Origin: Scenedesmus sp. ARA3
Taxonomy: Eukaryota > Chlorophyta > Chlorophyceae > Sphaeropleales > Scenedesmaceae
NCBI GenBank assembly: GCA_004335835.1
Contig: RWJK01001859.1
Span: 1 to 31,344, forward strand
DNA length: 31,344 bases
Reading direction: 5' to 3'
Shown: positions 21,645 through 31,035 of the stretch, piece by piece
Layout: each line of letters starts with the position of its first letter
Position numbering within the stretch: position 1 is the stretch's first letter
Notes under the pieces: generated by a model
Databases searched by the model: none
What the model saw: only the letters and a program-made list of their open reading frames with translations
What the model was told of the DNA's origin: nothing
Made by a program: the position numbers and the translations under genes

Positions 21645-21926
21645 CTACACATCTCGCAGAATGGACCGGACCCGTTGCCGCAGCAGACCTGCCCAGTACT
21701 GCTGCAGCACCTGCTGTGCTTCTCGACTATCCAGCACACTGTACGGCACCTGCACATCTGCAGCAGCAGCTGCAACCGCTGCCGGCGCCAGCGCCGACGC
21801 GCCGACAACTGCTGCTGCTGCTGGCCGCCGCGTTGCGCGTTCTGCTGCTGCTGCTGCTGCAGCAGCTTGAGCCAAGCCCTGCCCCATCCCCTCCTGCTGC
21901 ATGCCACCAGCAATCCCTGCTGCACC

Positions 21927-21957
<31 letters not shown>

Positions 21958-24408
21958 TCCACCAGCAAGCCAAAGCGCCGCAGCTCTGCCAGTGCTTCCT
22001 CTGCATTGAAGCACACCTGCAGCTGCAGCCGCTGCTGCAGCACTGCCTCTGCTGCTGCTGCCACCTGGCCAGCATTCAGGGGGGCGTCTGCTGCTGCCAG
22101 CAGCACGTACGCCAGCGCTGCCTGCTTGAACTGCTGCAGGCCTGCGGGCCAGATGAGTGCAATGCAGACACGTGTGATGTACCATACGCCATCTACGATG
22201 ACATACCATGTACCATCTAACTTCCTCTGTCCATAGCTGATATCAAGCTGTGTAATGTGCCATTGTTGAAGGAGCACCAGCCATTTGCTTACAGAAAGCA
22301 GCCTGGCGCAGCAGCACAGAGCTGCCAGGTCAGCATGGTCAGGTCAGCATGGTTGCCAGGGCTGCCAGGTCAACATGTTCAGGTCAGCATGGTTTCCAGG
22401 GCTGCCAGGTCAGCCTGCCACACCTGCTGCTGCTGCCATGTCACCCTGCCCCGCCTGCTGCTGCTGCTGCTGCTGTCAAGTCAGCACCCTCCACCTGCTG
22501 CTGCTGCCAGGTGAGCACACCCCCCTCACCTGCTGCGGTCGCCAGGTACTCCAGGCCTCACTCAGCTGCTGCTGCCGCTGCCAGGTCAGCACACTCTTAC
22601 CGACCTGCTGCTGCTGCTGCCGCTGCTGCTGCCAGGTCAGGTCAGCACATGTCTCCCCTCACCTGCTGCTGTGGCCAGGTACTCCAGGCCTCCCTCCCCA
22701 CCAGCCACAGTGCGCTCCGCCAGCAGCTGCGCCACGATGCTCTTGTACCTGCAGGCAGCATACATATAAGATGCAGCAGTATGATGTAGAAGAACATGTT
22801 GAGCATCAACACCAGCTCCAGCACCCACGCCTACAGCCAGGCTGCGCCCAGCCACCCAGCACATAACACATGTGGCGCATGCAAATTGTCCCAGTACATC
22901 AGCCAGCTGCCATCCTGTAGCTACACGCTCGCACCCCTTGCCTGCTGCCATGTGCACTACCGCCTGTTCCTGCCCCGCAACCTACGCCCACCTGTCTCCC
23001 ATGCGCAGAAATCCTAGCACTAGTCGCATGCCCCACACGCTTAGCGATACCAGCGTCACCAAGTGCCATACACAACTGCACGCACAGTGCCTATGTCCCT
23101 CCCACCCACATGTCTCCCGTGCGCAGAAACTCTAGCACCAGCCGCGAGCCCCACACACTCAGTGACACCAGCGTCACCAGCTCCAGCACCTACGCCCACA
23201 GCCACGCTGCGCCCAGTCACCCAGCACATAACACATGAGGCGCATGCAACTCACCCCATTACGCGAGGCAGCTAAACTTACCATCCTGTACGTCAATTTA
23301 CGCGCCCAGTCCCTGCTGCCATGTGCCCTACCCGCCCTGTCCTGCCCCGCAACCTACACCCACCTGTCTCCCTTGCGCAGAAACCCCAGCACCAGCCGCG
23401 AGCCCCACACACTCAGCGACACCAGCGTCACCAGCTCAAGCACCAGGCTGGTGTATTTGGCCTGCTGCTGCTGCTGCTGCTGCTGCTGCCTCACACCTTA
23501 CACCCACCTGTCTCCCATGCGCAGGAACCCCAGCACCAGCCGCGAGCCCCACACACTCAGCGATACCAGTGTCACCAGCTCAAGCACCAGACTGGTGTAT
23601 TTGGCCTGCTGCTGCTGCTTGCTGCTGCTGCCTTGCAACCTACACCCACCTGTCTCCCATGCGCAAGAATCCCAGCACCAGCCGCGAGCCCCACACGCTC
23701 AGCGACACCAGTGTCACCAGCTCAAGCACCAGGCTTGTGTATTTGGCCTGCGCCAGCACTGCGCCAATGCCCGCCAGCCCAAACAGGTCCAGGCGCAGCA
23801 GGTCTAGGGGGCGGAACTGCAGCAGCTTGTCTGGAAAGACGACTTGCCAGGAGGGCAGAGGGATGTCACGAAACACCTGCAGCAGCAGTAGCAGCGGCAG
23901 CAGTGTGGCACACATGAACTAGTGCGTTTAGCAAGGCAGCTAGCAACTGGCAAGAGTAGCGGCAGCAAAGCTGGCGTAGCCATGCCTCTGCATCCAGCTA
24001 ACCCTGCTGCGGCCCCCACCCACCTGCAGCTGAATTGTTGAAGCGCCGTGCAACTGGTGCTACTTTCTGCACTGTCAGCCTAAAACCCACGCCTCCCACC
24101 CTCCCACTTCGTGCTCGTCTCACCGCTCAGTCTGGCATCTAAGGCTAGCATACAAGCAGAAAGGATGATAGAAACCACTGCAAGCAGCAGCAGGCGCAGT
24201 AGCAGCGGCCGCATGATAAACGCCCCCTCCCTCCACCCACCTGCAGCTGAATCGTCAAGCGCCGAGCAACTGGTGCTACTTTTTGCCCCGTCAGCTTGAA
24301 CCACGCCTCCCTCCAGCGCTCCTGCTTTGGCTTCTTGCGATACACCACAAGCATCTGCCGAAACGTTGGCTCCACTATTTCAACCGGCTCCAGCAGCGTC
24401 TGCAGCAA

Positions 24409-24445
<37 letters not shown>

Positions 24446-27400
24446 GTGTTGTCAATGCTGGCGGCCGCAGCCTCCCAGCTGCTTGTGCCGCTGCTGCTGT
24501 CATCAGTGCTGCCAACCGCAGCCGACAGGCTGTCCAAGCTCCTGCTCCTGCTGCTGCTGCTGCTGCTGCTGGGGTTTAGCCGCAGGGTTTTGCGCTCCAG
24601 CCAGCGCAGGCGGGGTTCAATGACGGGGTCCATGATGTCTGGCAGGGTGGCCTTTTCGATGAACAGCGGCTGGAAGCGGCGCGGCTCCAGCAGCGGGTAC
24701 ACCTGCCGCATATTGAAGTTAACAGCGCAGCGGCATACCCATGTGGTGAGCCAATATGAAGGCTCAGAGTACTCTTGGTGTATGAACAGTGGCTGGAAGC
24801 GGCGCGGCAGCAGCAGCGGGCACACCCGCCGCATAATGATTCAACAGCGCAGCCGAATGCGGTTGTAGCGAGTAAACAAACTACAGTTTTAGTGTATGAA
24901 CAGCTGCTGGAAGCGGCGTGGCTCGAGCAGCGGGTACACCTGCAGGGCCGACAGCAACGACATTGCAGCACCAGCGGCATGTGGATGCTCTGGACGCAGC
25001 ATGAACATGAACTGCACTATGGCGGCAGGTGTTGGAGCGAGTATGTGCTGCATAAGATGCCACCGCAGGCACAGTTGAAATCAAATCCACTGGACTCCGT
25101 GCTGCTACCTCATCAAACACCTCCAGCGGCGTCACATCCATGCGCGGGATGAAGCCCCACTCCGACAGCGAGTGCAGCAGACTGGCAAAGCTCTGCTCAG
25201 CACGGGAGGATACCTGGCCCCACAGGCCACGCTTCTTCTCCCATTGCTGCTGCTGCTGCTGCTGCTGCTGTAGATCTAGGGCAGCTTGGCTGCCTGCTGG
25301 TGTGCTGCTGCTGCCGCTGTTGGCAGTGTCGCCATCGGCATCATTGCCGCTGCTGCCGTTGCTGCTGCTGCTGGACGCATCACTGTCAGCTCGTGCCGAA
25401 GTTGATTCCAATTCCAACCCCACACTACTGCTGCTGCTGATCTCTCCTGCAGCGTGCTGCGCCTCAGCCTCTGCTGAGTAAGGCCTGCCAAACGCATCAG
25501 TCAGAGGCTGCCTGCTGCTGCCTTGTCTCCTCAGCTGCCTGATGCTGCTGCTGCTGCCAGCCCTCTCAGCTGGCGCTTGCTTTGCAGCCAGTTTCCCCTT
25601 CTTGCTGTTAACAGGCAGCTGCCGCTGCACCCTGCGCCGCTCTTTGCTCTGCTGCTGCAGCTTAGGCTTGCGCTGGTTCATGCTGCGTGCTTGCTGCAGC
25701 AGGTGCCCTCCCAGCCTGGTCAAACCCCCGATGGCTCGTTTGACCAGCAGCAGCTGCAGGTAGTCCAGCTTCTGCAGCAGCCAGCGGCCTCGTTGCTGCT
25801 CGCTGCTGTAGCCGCGCCTGCGCGACATTAGAAACAACAAGTTGAGGGGCAGCAAGGTCATGGAGGCGACAGGCAAGTGCAAGAGTGGGTGCGCTGGTGA
25901 TGCATTTGCGCGTTTCTAAATCTGAAATAAAGTAACATGCTGCTTTTGCATGCCTGCGTGCATGCTGCATGAAAGAAAAAAATCCTGACAGGAATCATGA
26001 GTGCTGTGTGTGGGCACCCTGCACATCCTGCACCCCTTTGTGACACACCTGAGCACAAGCAAGCTCTCTGTCTCCTTAAGCAGCTGTGCAGCACCACCAA
26101 CCCCACCAGCAGCACGCCCTGTCGCACCGCCACCAGCAGCAGCAGCAGCAGCCGCACCAGCAGCAGCAGCTGCAGCAGTGCCGCCCAGCAGCTGCGGTGG
26201 CACCAGTGTAGCGTCCAGCTGCTCAGTGCTGACCTTCACAAACAGCTGCCACAGAAAATCTGTGTTGAGGCTGACCCCAAGCGCTACATCGCGCTCAGAC
26301 AGTGGCACAAATGCAGCACGCTGCGCTAGCAGCAGAAGCAGCTGCATGAATGCCGCGTCTGCTGCTGCTGCAGCGTCCTGCTCTGCAGCTCCTGGCGTTG
26401 TTGCAGTTGCTGCGGTGTCTGAAACAGATTGCTTTGTAGCGACTGCGCTACTGCTGCTGTTGTTGCTGCTGGGCGGCTGCTGCTGCCGCTGCGCATTTTT
26501 TGCAGATGACAGCTGGCTGCTGACATGCTGCTGCGATGTTTGCGGTTTCCCATTGCTTCTACTGCTACCGCTGCTGCTGCTGCTGTGGCTATCATCCTCA
26601 TCGTCGCTGCTGCTGCCACTTCTGCTGCCCGCTGCACTGGGGCTGCTGCTGCGGCTGTTGCTGCGCCGCCTGGCAGCGTCAGGCAGGCTGATCAGCAGCG
26701 AAGGACCCAGATGGTCAAACTGGTCAGAGCCCAGCTGTCCGGAAAAGTCAAACCTCTGGTCAACATCAAGATCTGATGCGAACATGGCAGGGCCTGCTGC
26801 TGCTGTTGCTGCTGTGCCGGCGCTTGCAGGAACTCTGTTAGCCTGCTGGAAAGCTGTCAGCAGCTGCTCTGCAATCCCTTGGTACTCCACCCTGCAAACA
26901 GCATGCATGCACAAGTTGTTTATTAACAGTGTTTTAACACTTCCTGGCTGTCACAGCTGCCATGCAGTATGCCACACTGCGCGGCACGCTGAAACCATGT
27001 GCTGTTTGCAAAGCCAAGCTACTGCTGTTCCACAGCATTGCGCCTCAGCATGCACACTGACACGATGCTTGCAGGAACGCATGCCAGCTGTTCAATACAA
27101 AATTGGCTTGCCAGCCAGCAGGCTTGCTTTGAGTTACAGCTCACCCGTAGATGGACTCCAGCGTTGCAAGCACCACTGCCACCTGCTGCCACTTGCGGGC
27201 TGGCGTGACGTCCTGCGAGACAGGGGCAGCAGTAGAAGCAGACACCGATGCAAGCGTAACAACCCCTGTCAACTGACTGGGTAGTGATGCACATGCCGTG
27301 GCTATGTGAAGCATAGCAGTGGACTGCAGACATCTACGTGCCGTAGCTCTAACAGGTGCAATGCCAGCTGCATGTGTGGACAAGCAACATCATGTCATCT

Positions 27401-28137
27401 GTGCCCATGCAACAGCCAAATGCACGCTGTGCTCTTCCCATGCAACCCATGCAACAGCCAAATGCACGCTGTGCTCTTCCAGCCCAGCAGCCACCTGCAG
27501 GCTTGCAGGAACAGACCTCAACAACACTGCGTGCAAATGTGCTGTTTTTGCATGACCTGCAGCTGTAGTGCAAAACACGTGCATCATTCTCCAGTATGCA
27601 TGCACATGCAAGCAAACATAAAAGGGGATGTGTATGCCAGCAAGCGCAAAGGCTCAGCTGCTATCTGCCCACTGCTCCCACCTGCATGAGGGACCACATG
27701 GCTGCCCTGCTGGCCCTGATGAAGGTGTCATGCTGCACTCGCACCCTGGTGGGGCTGAAAGAGGGAGCTGCAGCATATCATATCAACAGCAACAGCTACA
27801 GGTCAAGCACAGCAGGACATGTACCAAGTGCTGGAGAGTTTCAATGGCATGATGCGATGACTTTTGCGGTTGTGGTTTGGAAGCATGCAGAAGCCGCATC
27901 ACCTACTGCTGCAGAGGGAATATGTCACATCATTTGCAGGCTGTCAGCATGACGCCATCCAAATGCAGTGCCAGCAAAGTGTGGTGCTAGGTGTGTAGTG
28001 AGTGCAGTTTGCACACCCACCTACAGGGCCGGCCCGCTTTTCAACAGCCTCTTCAGCTGTGCCAGCGTCTGATCGCAGCCCTTGCGCTGCGGTTCCCACT
28101 CTGAGCCGACGGTGGAGCCTGTGGGCTGATATTGCAT
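21645..28137 (-). CDS. DUF3754 (TMEM143-like) membrane protein with low-complexity inserts
   Basis: Nine exons on the minus strand: 28025-28137 (5' end uncertain), 27682-27754, 27145-27212, 26049-26891, 25064-25817, 24241-24702, 23650-23876, 22663-22748, 21645-22141. Phases agree at every junction, giving about 1040 residues from ATG 28137 to TAG 21645. The 3' end of exon 25064 could instead be 25073. Core motifs follow the DUF3754 order: a helical N-terminal part (QHDTFIRASRAAMW), FVPLSERDVALGVSL, TPLEVFDEVAARSPVDLIST, EPTFRQMLVVYRKK, FRDIPLPSWQVVFPDKLLQF, RPLDLLRLDLFGLAGIGAVL, a membrane pair at about 798-815 and 820-841, then RYKSIVAQLLAERT and LATAAGLQQFKQAALAY. Function of the family is unknown; plant members are thought to be organellar membrane proteins. 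It is far longer than usual relatives because of poly-Ser, poly-Ala and poly-Gln inserts in four exons. An upstream exon with a targeting peptide is likely, as the first ATG is not targeting-like. Confidence 0.8.
21927..21953 (-). repeat. triplet run encoding poly-Gln in the DUF3754 protein
   Basis: Nine CTG units on the plus strand (CAG on the coding strand), giving with a neighbouring CAA a run of ten Gln near the C-terminus. Confidence 0.9.
22322..22425 (+). repeat. 40-bp tandem repeat in a DUF3754 intron
   Basis: Two adjacent 40-base units at 22322-22361 and 22362-22401 (CTGCCAGGTCAGCATGGTCA...) and the start of a third at 22402. They differ at a few bases. Confidence 0.9.
22425..22660 (-). 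repeat. downstream echoes of an exon 3' edge (LEYLATAAG) in a DUF3754 intron
   Basis: A clear copy of the end of exon 22663-22748 (GLEYLATAAG with a GTGAGG donor) lies at about 22521-22555. Shorter blocks of CACCTGCTGCTG followed by GCCAGGT recur at 22428, 22491 and 22597, so this intron appears built largely of degraded copies of that edge. Confidence 0.75.
22815..23240 (-). repeat. duplicated intronic block in the DUF3754 gene
   Basis: Sequence 22815-22875 (GCATCAACACCAGCTCCAGC... to CCCAGCACATAACACATG) is repeated at 23174-23238 with few changes. It sits next to the two most distant exon-edge echoes, so the echo array was itself duplicated as a larger block. Confidence 0.75.
22979..23612 (-). 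repeat. four downstream echoes of a membrane-segment exon 3' edge (DUF3754)
   Basis: The last about 100 bases of exon 23650-23876 (AKYTSLVLELVTLVSLSVWG... FLRMGD, AG|GTGGGT donor) recur at about 23498-23612, 23355-23466, 23101-23190 and 22979-23062. The two nearest copies are almost identical to the exon and keep the donor (at 23506-23507 and 23362-23363); the farther two are more diverged. Spacings are about 142, 144, 255 and 117 bp. CTG runs separate the first copies. Confidence 0.9.
24028..24085 (-). repeat. downstream echo of an exon 3' edge (DUF3754)
   Basis: Copy of the end of exon 24241-24702 (LTGQKVAPVARRLTIQLQ with a CAG|GTGGGT donor), about 210 bases into the next intron. A small length change breaks the copied frame; the donor is intact. 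The following CCCTCCCAC-type intron sequence is shared as well. Confidence 0.8.
24410..24442 (-). repeat. triplet run encoding poly-Ser in the DUF3754 protein
   Basis: Eleven CTG units on the plus strand, read as AGC (Ser) on the coding strand. The same triplet repeat gives Gln, Ala or Ser in different exons of the window. Confidence 0.9.
24770..24952 (-). repeat. two upstream echoes of an exon 5' edge (DUF3754)
   Basis: The start of exon 24241-24702 (VYPLLEPRRFQPLFI) recurs at about 24773-24835 (VCPLLLPRRFQPLFI) and 24890-24944 (VYPLLEPRRFQQLFI). The farther copy has an intact CTGCAG acceptor and is followed by a TAA five residues after the match, so using it would truncate the protein. The nearer copy has lost the AG. 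Confidence 0.85.
27404..27480. repeat. 35-bp perfect direct repeat in a DUF3754 intron
   Basis: CCCATGCAACAGCCAAATGC and the next 15 bases occur at 27404-27438 and again at 27446-27480, period 42. No link to an exon edge was found. Confidence 0.9.
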
Positions 28138-28526
28138 CACTTGCAGGACACCAAGGCACCACTTGTGAAGTAGGGTTGCTGCTGGTCAGCAGCATGATGC
28201 ACTGATCACGACATCTACGTGGCTGACGTTCATAAGGCTGTTGAAGTTGACCTGCTGCTCTTCATGCGTCCTGGGCTGCCTACAAGCGCCCAGAGATGCT
28301 ACTCTCGTCGACCCTGAACCTACACATGTCACACCTGTCACAAGCTCAACGTTGCACATAGTGGCCTTGGTAGGCGCCATTGCCCACGCTAATGTCGTCC
28401 TTTGTATTGCTGTTTGTTCTGTGCGCGTTCCGAGCCGGTGAAGCCTCTGCTTACTCCCTAATCTGTCGCATTGGCTTATGTGCTCAACGGCAGCATGACA
28501 ACAGCCCGATCAAATCAATTCTCTGA
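28138..28526. promoter_or_regulatory. Divergent promoter region
   Basis: About 390 bases between the first recognised DUF3754 codon (minus) and the ATG of the plus-strand gene at 28527. It may contain a 5' exon of the DUF3754 gene: minus-strand ATG at about 28380 (MAPTKATMCNVELVT, then CAG|GTGTGA) is a candidate, but no matching phase was found. No TATA box seen. Confidence 0.4.
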
Positions 28527-29538
28527 ATGCTGAGGGCACTTCAGCATCGACTCAGCAGCATGCACGGCTTTTCGTCGCTTAGGGCACCCAGGCACCAGGC
28601 CCCCTCCCCAAGTTCAGCAGCAGCAACTAGCAAATGGAGGTTATACGCACGATTGTCCTCTGGATATATGAAAGGAAACATCAACGGCAGGCCAATGAGT
28701 CCATATTACCAATCTAAGCCGGACTGGCCGCACTTGAGGTTGTCCCTGGCAGAAGTGCTCGATAACATCAGGCATGCGCTGCGAGGCAACACCCGCTTGG
28801 AGAACAAAAACACTAGCGTAAGTCGTATATCAACGTTACGTAAAAGGCTGAGATGCTGGGATGCAGCAGGATGTCCAGCATGTGTAGTGCAGTGGAACCC
28901 TGTGCTATGCTACTGTTCCTGCTAAGAGCAGCACACGGTGTTTGCATGCATGCACACTGCACATTGCAGCCTGGAGTTCCCTTTTTGTTCAAAGCATCAG
29001 CGCTGTGCCATGCGCTAGGCCAATGCATGCGCCTGCAGCTGCCAGGTGTGTGCTTATTGCACTGCGCTCTGTCTGCTGACTGCACCGGTCACGACAACTG
29101 CAAGCACGCTCAACAAGCACTGCACGTGCTGGCATGGTTGCCTTGTATATCCTTAGCATCAGGAGGCTACCACGAGCCTTTGACTTTGCTTGCACAGCGT
29201 GTTGTTGGACAGCCCAGACTCGCCCAGATTCTATGCAACATGCAGCAGCTTCCTGAGGTCTGGAGGCCCACAGTCCTTTCTTGTCAGGCGCAGCCTGACA
29301 AAGACACCTCTCATCCAAGCACTATAGCATCTGCCATTGCAGTGGTTGCTGACCATCAACCTTTGTTTGCTTGAACTCTCTGCAATCTGCGCAGGCCATG
29401 GCGTTTGGCGTGGGCACGCACATGGGCTGTGAGGTCAGCTGGACCTTCATCTGGAGGCCCGATGGAGCCTTCTACGAGGAGGTGCGCAGCAGCAGCAGCA
29501 GCAGCAGCAGCATGTGCAGCTGCGAAGTCAGCAGCAGC

Positions 29539-29578
<40 letters not shown>

Positions 29579-30747
29579 AGTGCAGCAGCGCCACCAGGAG
29601 TGGAAGAACATGCTGGGTTACATGGCCGTGGTGCAGCCGTCACGGCGTGAAAAGGCGCGGTCCTCTGCTATGTGTTTCCGTCAGGGGTGCTTGCAAATGG
29701 CCTGGCACTGTTGACACCAGCAGCTTGAGGTTGAGCAAAGTTCCCTACTGTGCATGTGACATGCAACGGAACATCCTACGCATGCTGATAATATGTATGT
29801 GTGCTGTGTGCAGGTCCGCAGCAGCCACCTGACATATAAGTGGGGCTTCGATGGCGGCAGTGACAGCCAGTGCTGGGAGGTGCGGCAGCAGGATAGATGC
29901 GGCACAGCTGGCTGCTGTTGTGCTCAAGTTACACAGCTGGCTGCGGTTGGTGCTCATGTCACACAGTCGGCTGCAGTGACGCTGCTCATGCTCAGCTGGC
30001 TGCTGTAGCGCTCACCATGCTAGCTGCTGTAGCACTGCTGGGTGCTAGACACTGCTGGTGCACCACTGGCTGATGGAATGGGGACAGCAGACTGTTGAGT
30101 ATACATGCGTGCTGACGCGTTGCTGCTGCGTCTGCTGCTGGTGCTGCTGCTGCTGCCGCAGGTTGATCCCAGTGGTGTGTCAAAGGTGCTGGAGCGGGAC
30201 GACCACGAGGCCTCACTGCTGGTGAGCAGCACAGCAGCAGCAGCAGTTGCTACTGCTACAGTGGTTTGCAGCAGCAGCAGCGGCAGCAGCAGCGGCATTG
30301 CTGGCAGCCAGGAGGTTGACAGCATGCCCACACCATACTGCAAGCGCCAAGAGAGCCTGTTGTCCACCTACTGCTTGCCTGTATGTTCCATCAGCGTGGC
30401 ATAGCTACCCGTTCTTGCAGCAGCAGCACTCTGTCTCAAGCCTTGCCGTCTCGCTGCTGCTGCTGCTGCTGATGTCACATGACATCAGGGTGCTCTCATC
30501 AGGGTGGTGGCTGGCTGGTGCGTGAGCTGGCGGCGCAGTGCGGCTTCATTTCTGGTTTCACAGCTAACTGTCAGTATGACCGTGCTGCTGCTGTTGCTGC
30601 TGCTGCTGAATCAACTCACATCAGGGTGCGCTAATCAAGGGTGGCGGCTGGCTGGTGCCTGAGCTGGCGGCGCAGCGGCTGGAGGTGGAGCTGGAAGGGG
30701 ACAGCAGGCACTGCAGCAGCCCCAAGCAGCTGTGGCGGCAGTACGTG
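28527..30747 (+). CDS. Unidentified protein, 5' part (possible protease-associated domain)
   Basis: Five exons on the plus strand: 28527-28817, 29395-29481, 29814-29879, 30162-30221, 30625-30747. All junctions are phase 0 with GT-AG borders (donors GTAAGT, GTGCGC, GTGCGG, GTGAGC, GTGAGC), giving 209 residues. The gene continues to the right, perhaps with an exon from about 31288 (TTGCAG acceptor). Residues 1-45 are Arg/Ser/Ala-rich with no acidic residue, like an organelle targeting peptide. The rest holds WTFIWRPDGAFYEE, LTYKWGFDGGSDSQCWEVDP and GWLVPELAAQRLEVELEG. This layout (two strands, then G.DG...WEVD.SG) resembles N-terminal regions of retropepsin-like aspartyl protease proteins, but no catalytic Asp motif is in view, so that is a weak guess. 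The first bases of the intron at 29482 repeat the start of the next exon (GTGCGCAGCAGC versus GTCCGCAGCAGC). Confidence 0.6.
29487..29576 (+). repeat. CAG runs in an intron
   Basis: Two CAG runs, about eight units from 29487 and twelve units at 29541-29576, begin right after the donor at 29482. Confidence 0.9.
30488..30540 (+). repeat. upstream echo of an exon 5' edge
   Basis: Copy of the start of exon 30625-30747 (ATCAGGGTGCGCTAATCAAG, then GGTGGCGGCTGGCTGGTGCC), lying about 135 bases upstream. It keeps the CATCAG acceptor but has small changes that break the frame. Confidence 0.75.
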
Positions 30748-31035
30748 GTGAGCACTAGCAGCAAGAGCTGTGGATATTACTGCATTGTAGCAGACAGCAG
30801 GCACTGCAGCACCCCCAAGCAGCTGTGGCGGCAGTACGTGGTGAGCACTAGCAGCAAGAGCTGTGGATATTACTGCATTGTAGCAGACAGCAGGCACTGC
30901 AGCACCCCCAAGCAGCTGTGGCGGCAGTACGTGGTGAGCACTAGCAGCAAGAGCTGCGGATATTACTGCATAGCATGCATTTCAGCAGACAGCAGGCACT
31001 GCAGGGACCTCAAACAGCTGTGGCGGCAGTACGTG
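30655..31035 (+). repeat. four-copy array of an exon 3' edge, 93-bp unit
   Basis: The exon end DSRHCSSPKQLWRQYV with its GTGAGC donor is followed by two further 93-base units ending at 30840 and 30933 and a 102-base unit ending at 31035. Units two and three are nearly identical. The first three ends keep GTGAGC; the last reads GCGAGG and has lost GT. Because 93 is a multiple of three and the unit has no stop in the coding frame, the array is open if left unspliced. Confidence 0.95.

Noticed and set aside
22979..23750. Regularly spaced repeats resembling a CRISPR-like array
   Set aside because: The repeats are about 100 bp, diverged, unevenly spaced, and match the 3' end of an exon; the genome is eukaryotic.
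22637..23917. Long plus-strand frames with repeated Pro/Ser/His-rich peptides
   Set aside because: They are antisense to the echoed exon edges of the DUF3754 gene; the minus-strand reading matches a known family.
6553..27515. Recurring 10-12-mer GCTTGCAGGAA in coding and intronic DNA
   Set aside because: It appears many times, but its parts (TGCAG, GCTTGC) are common in this CAG-rich sequence; without background counts no claim is made.
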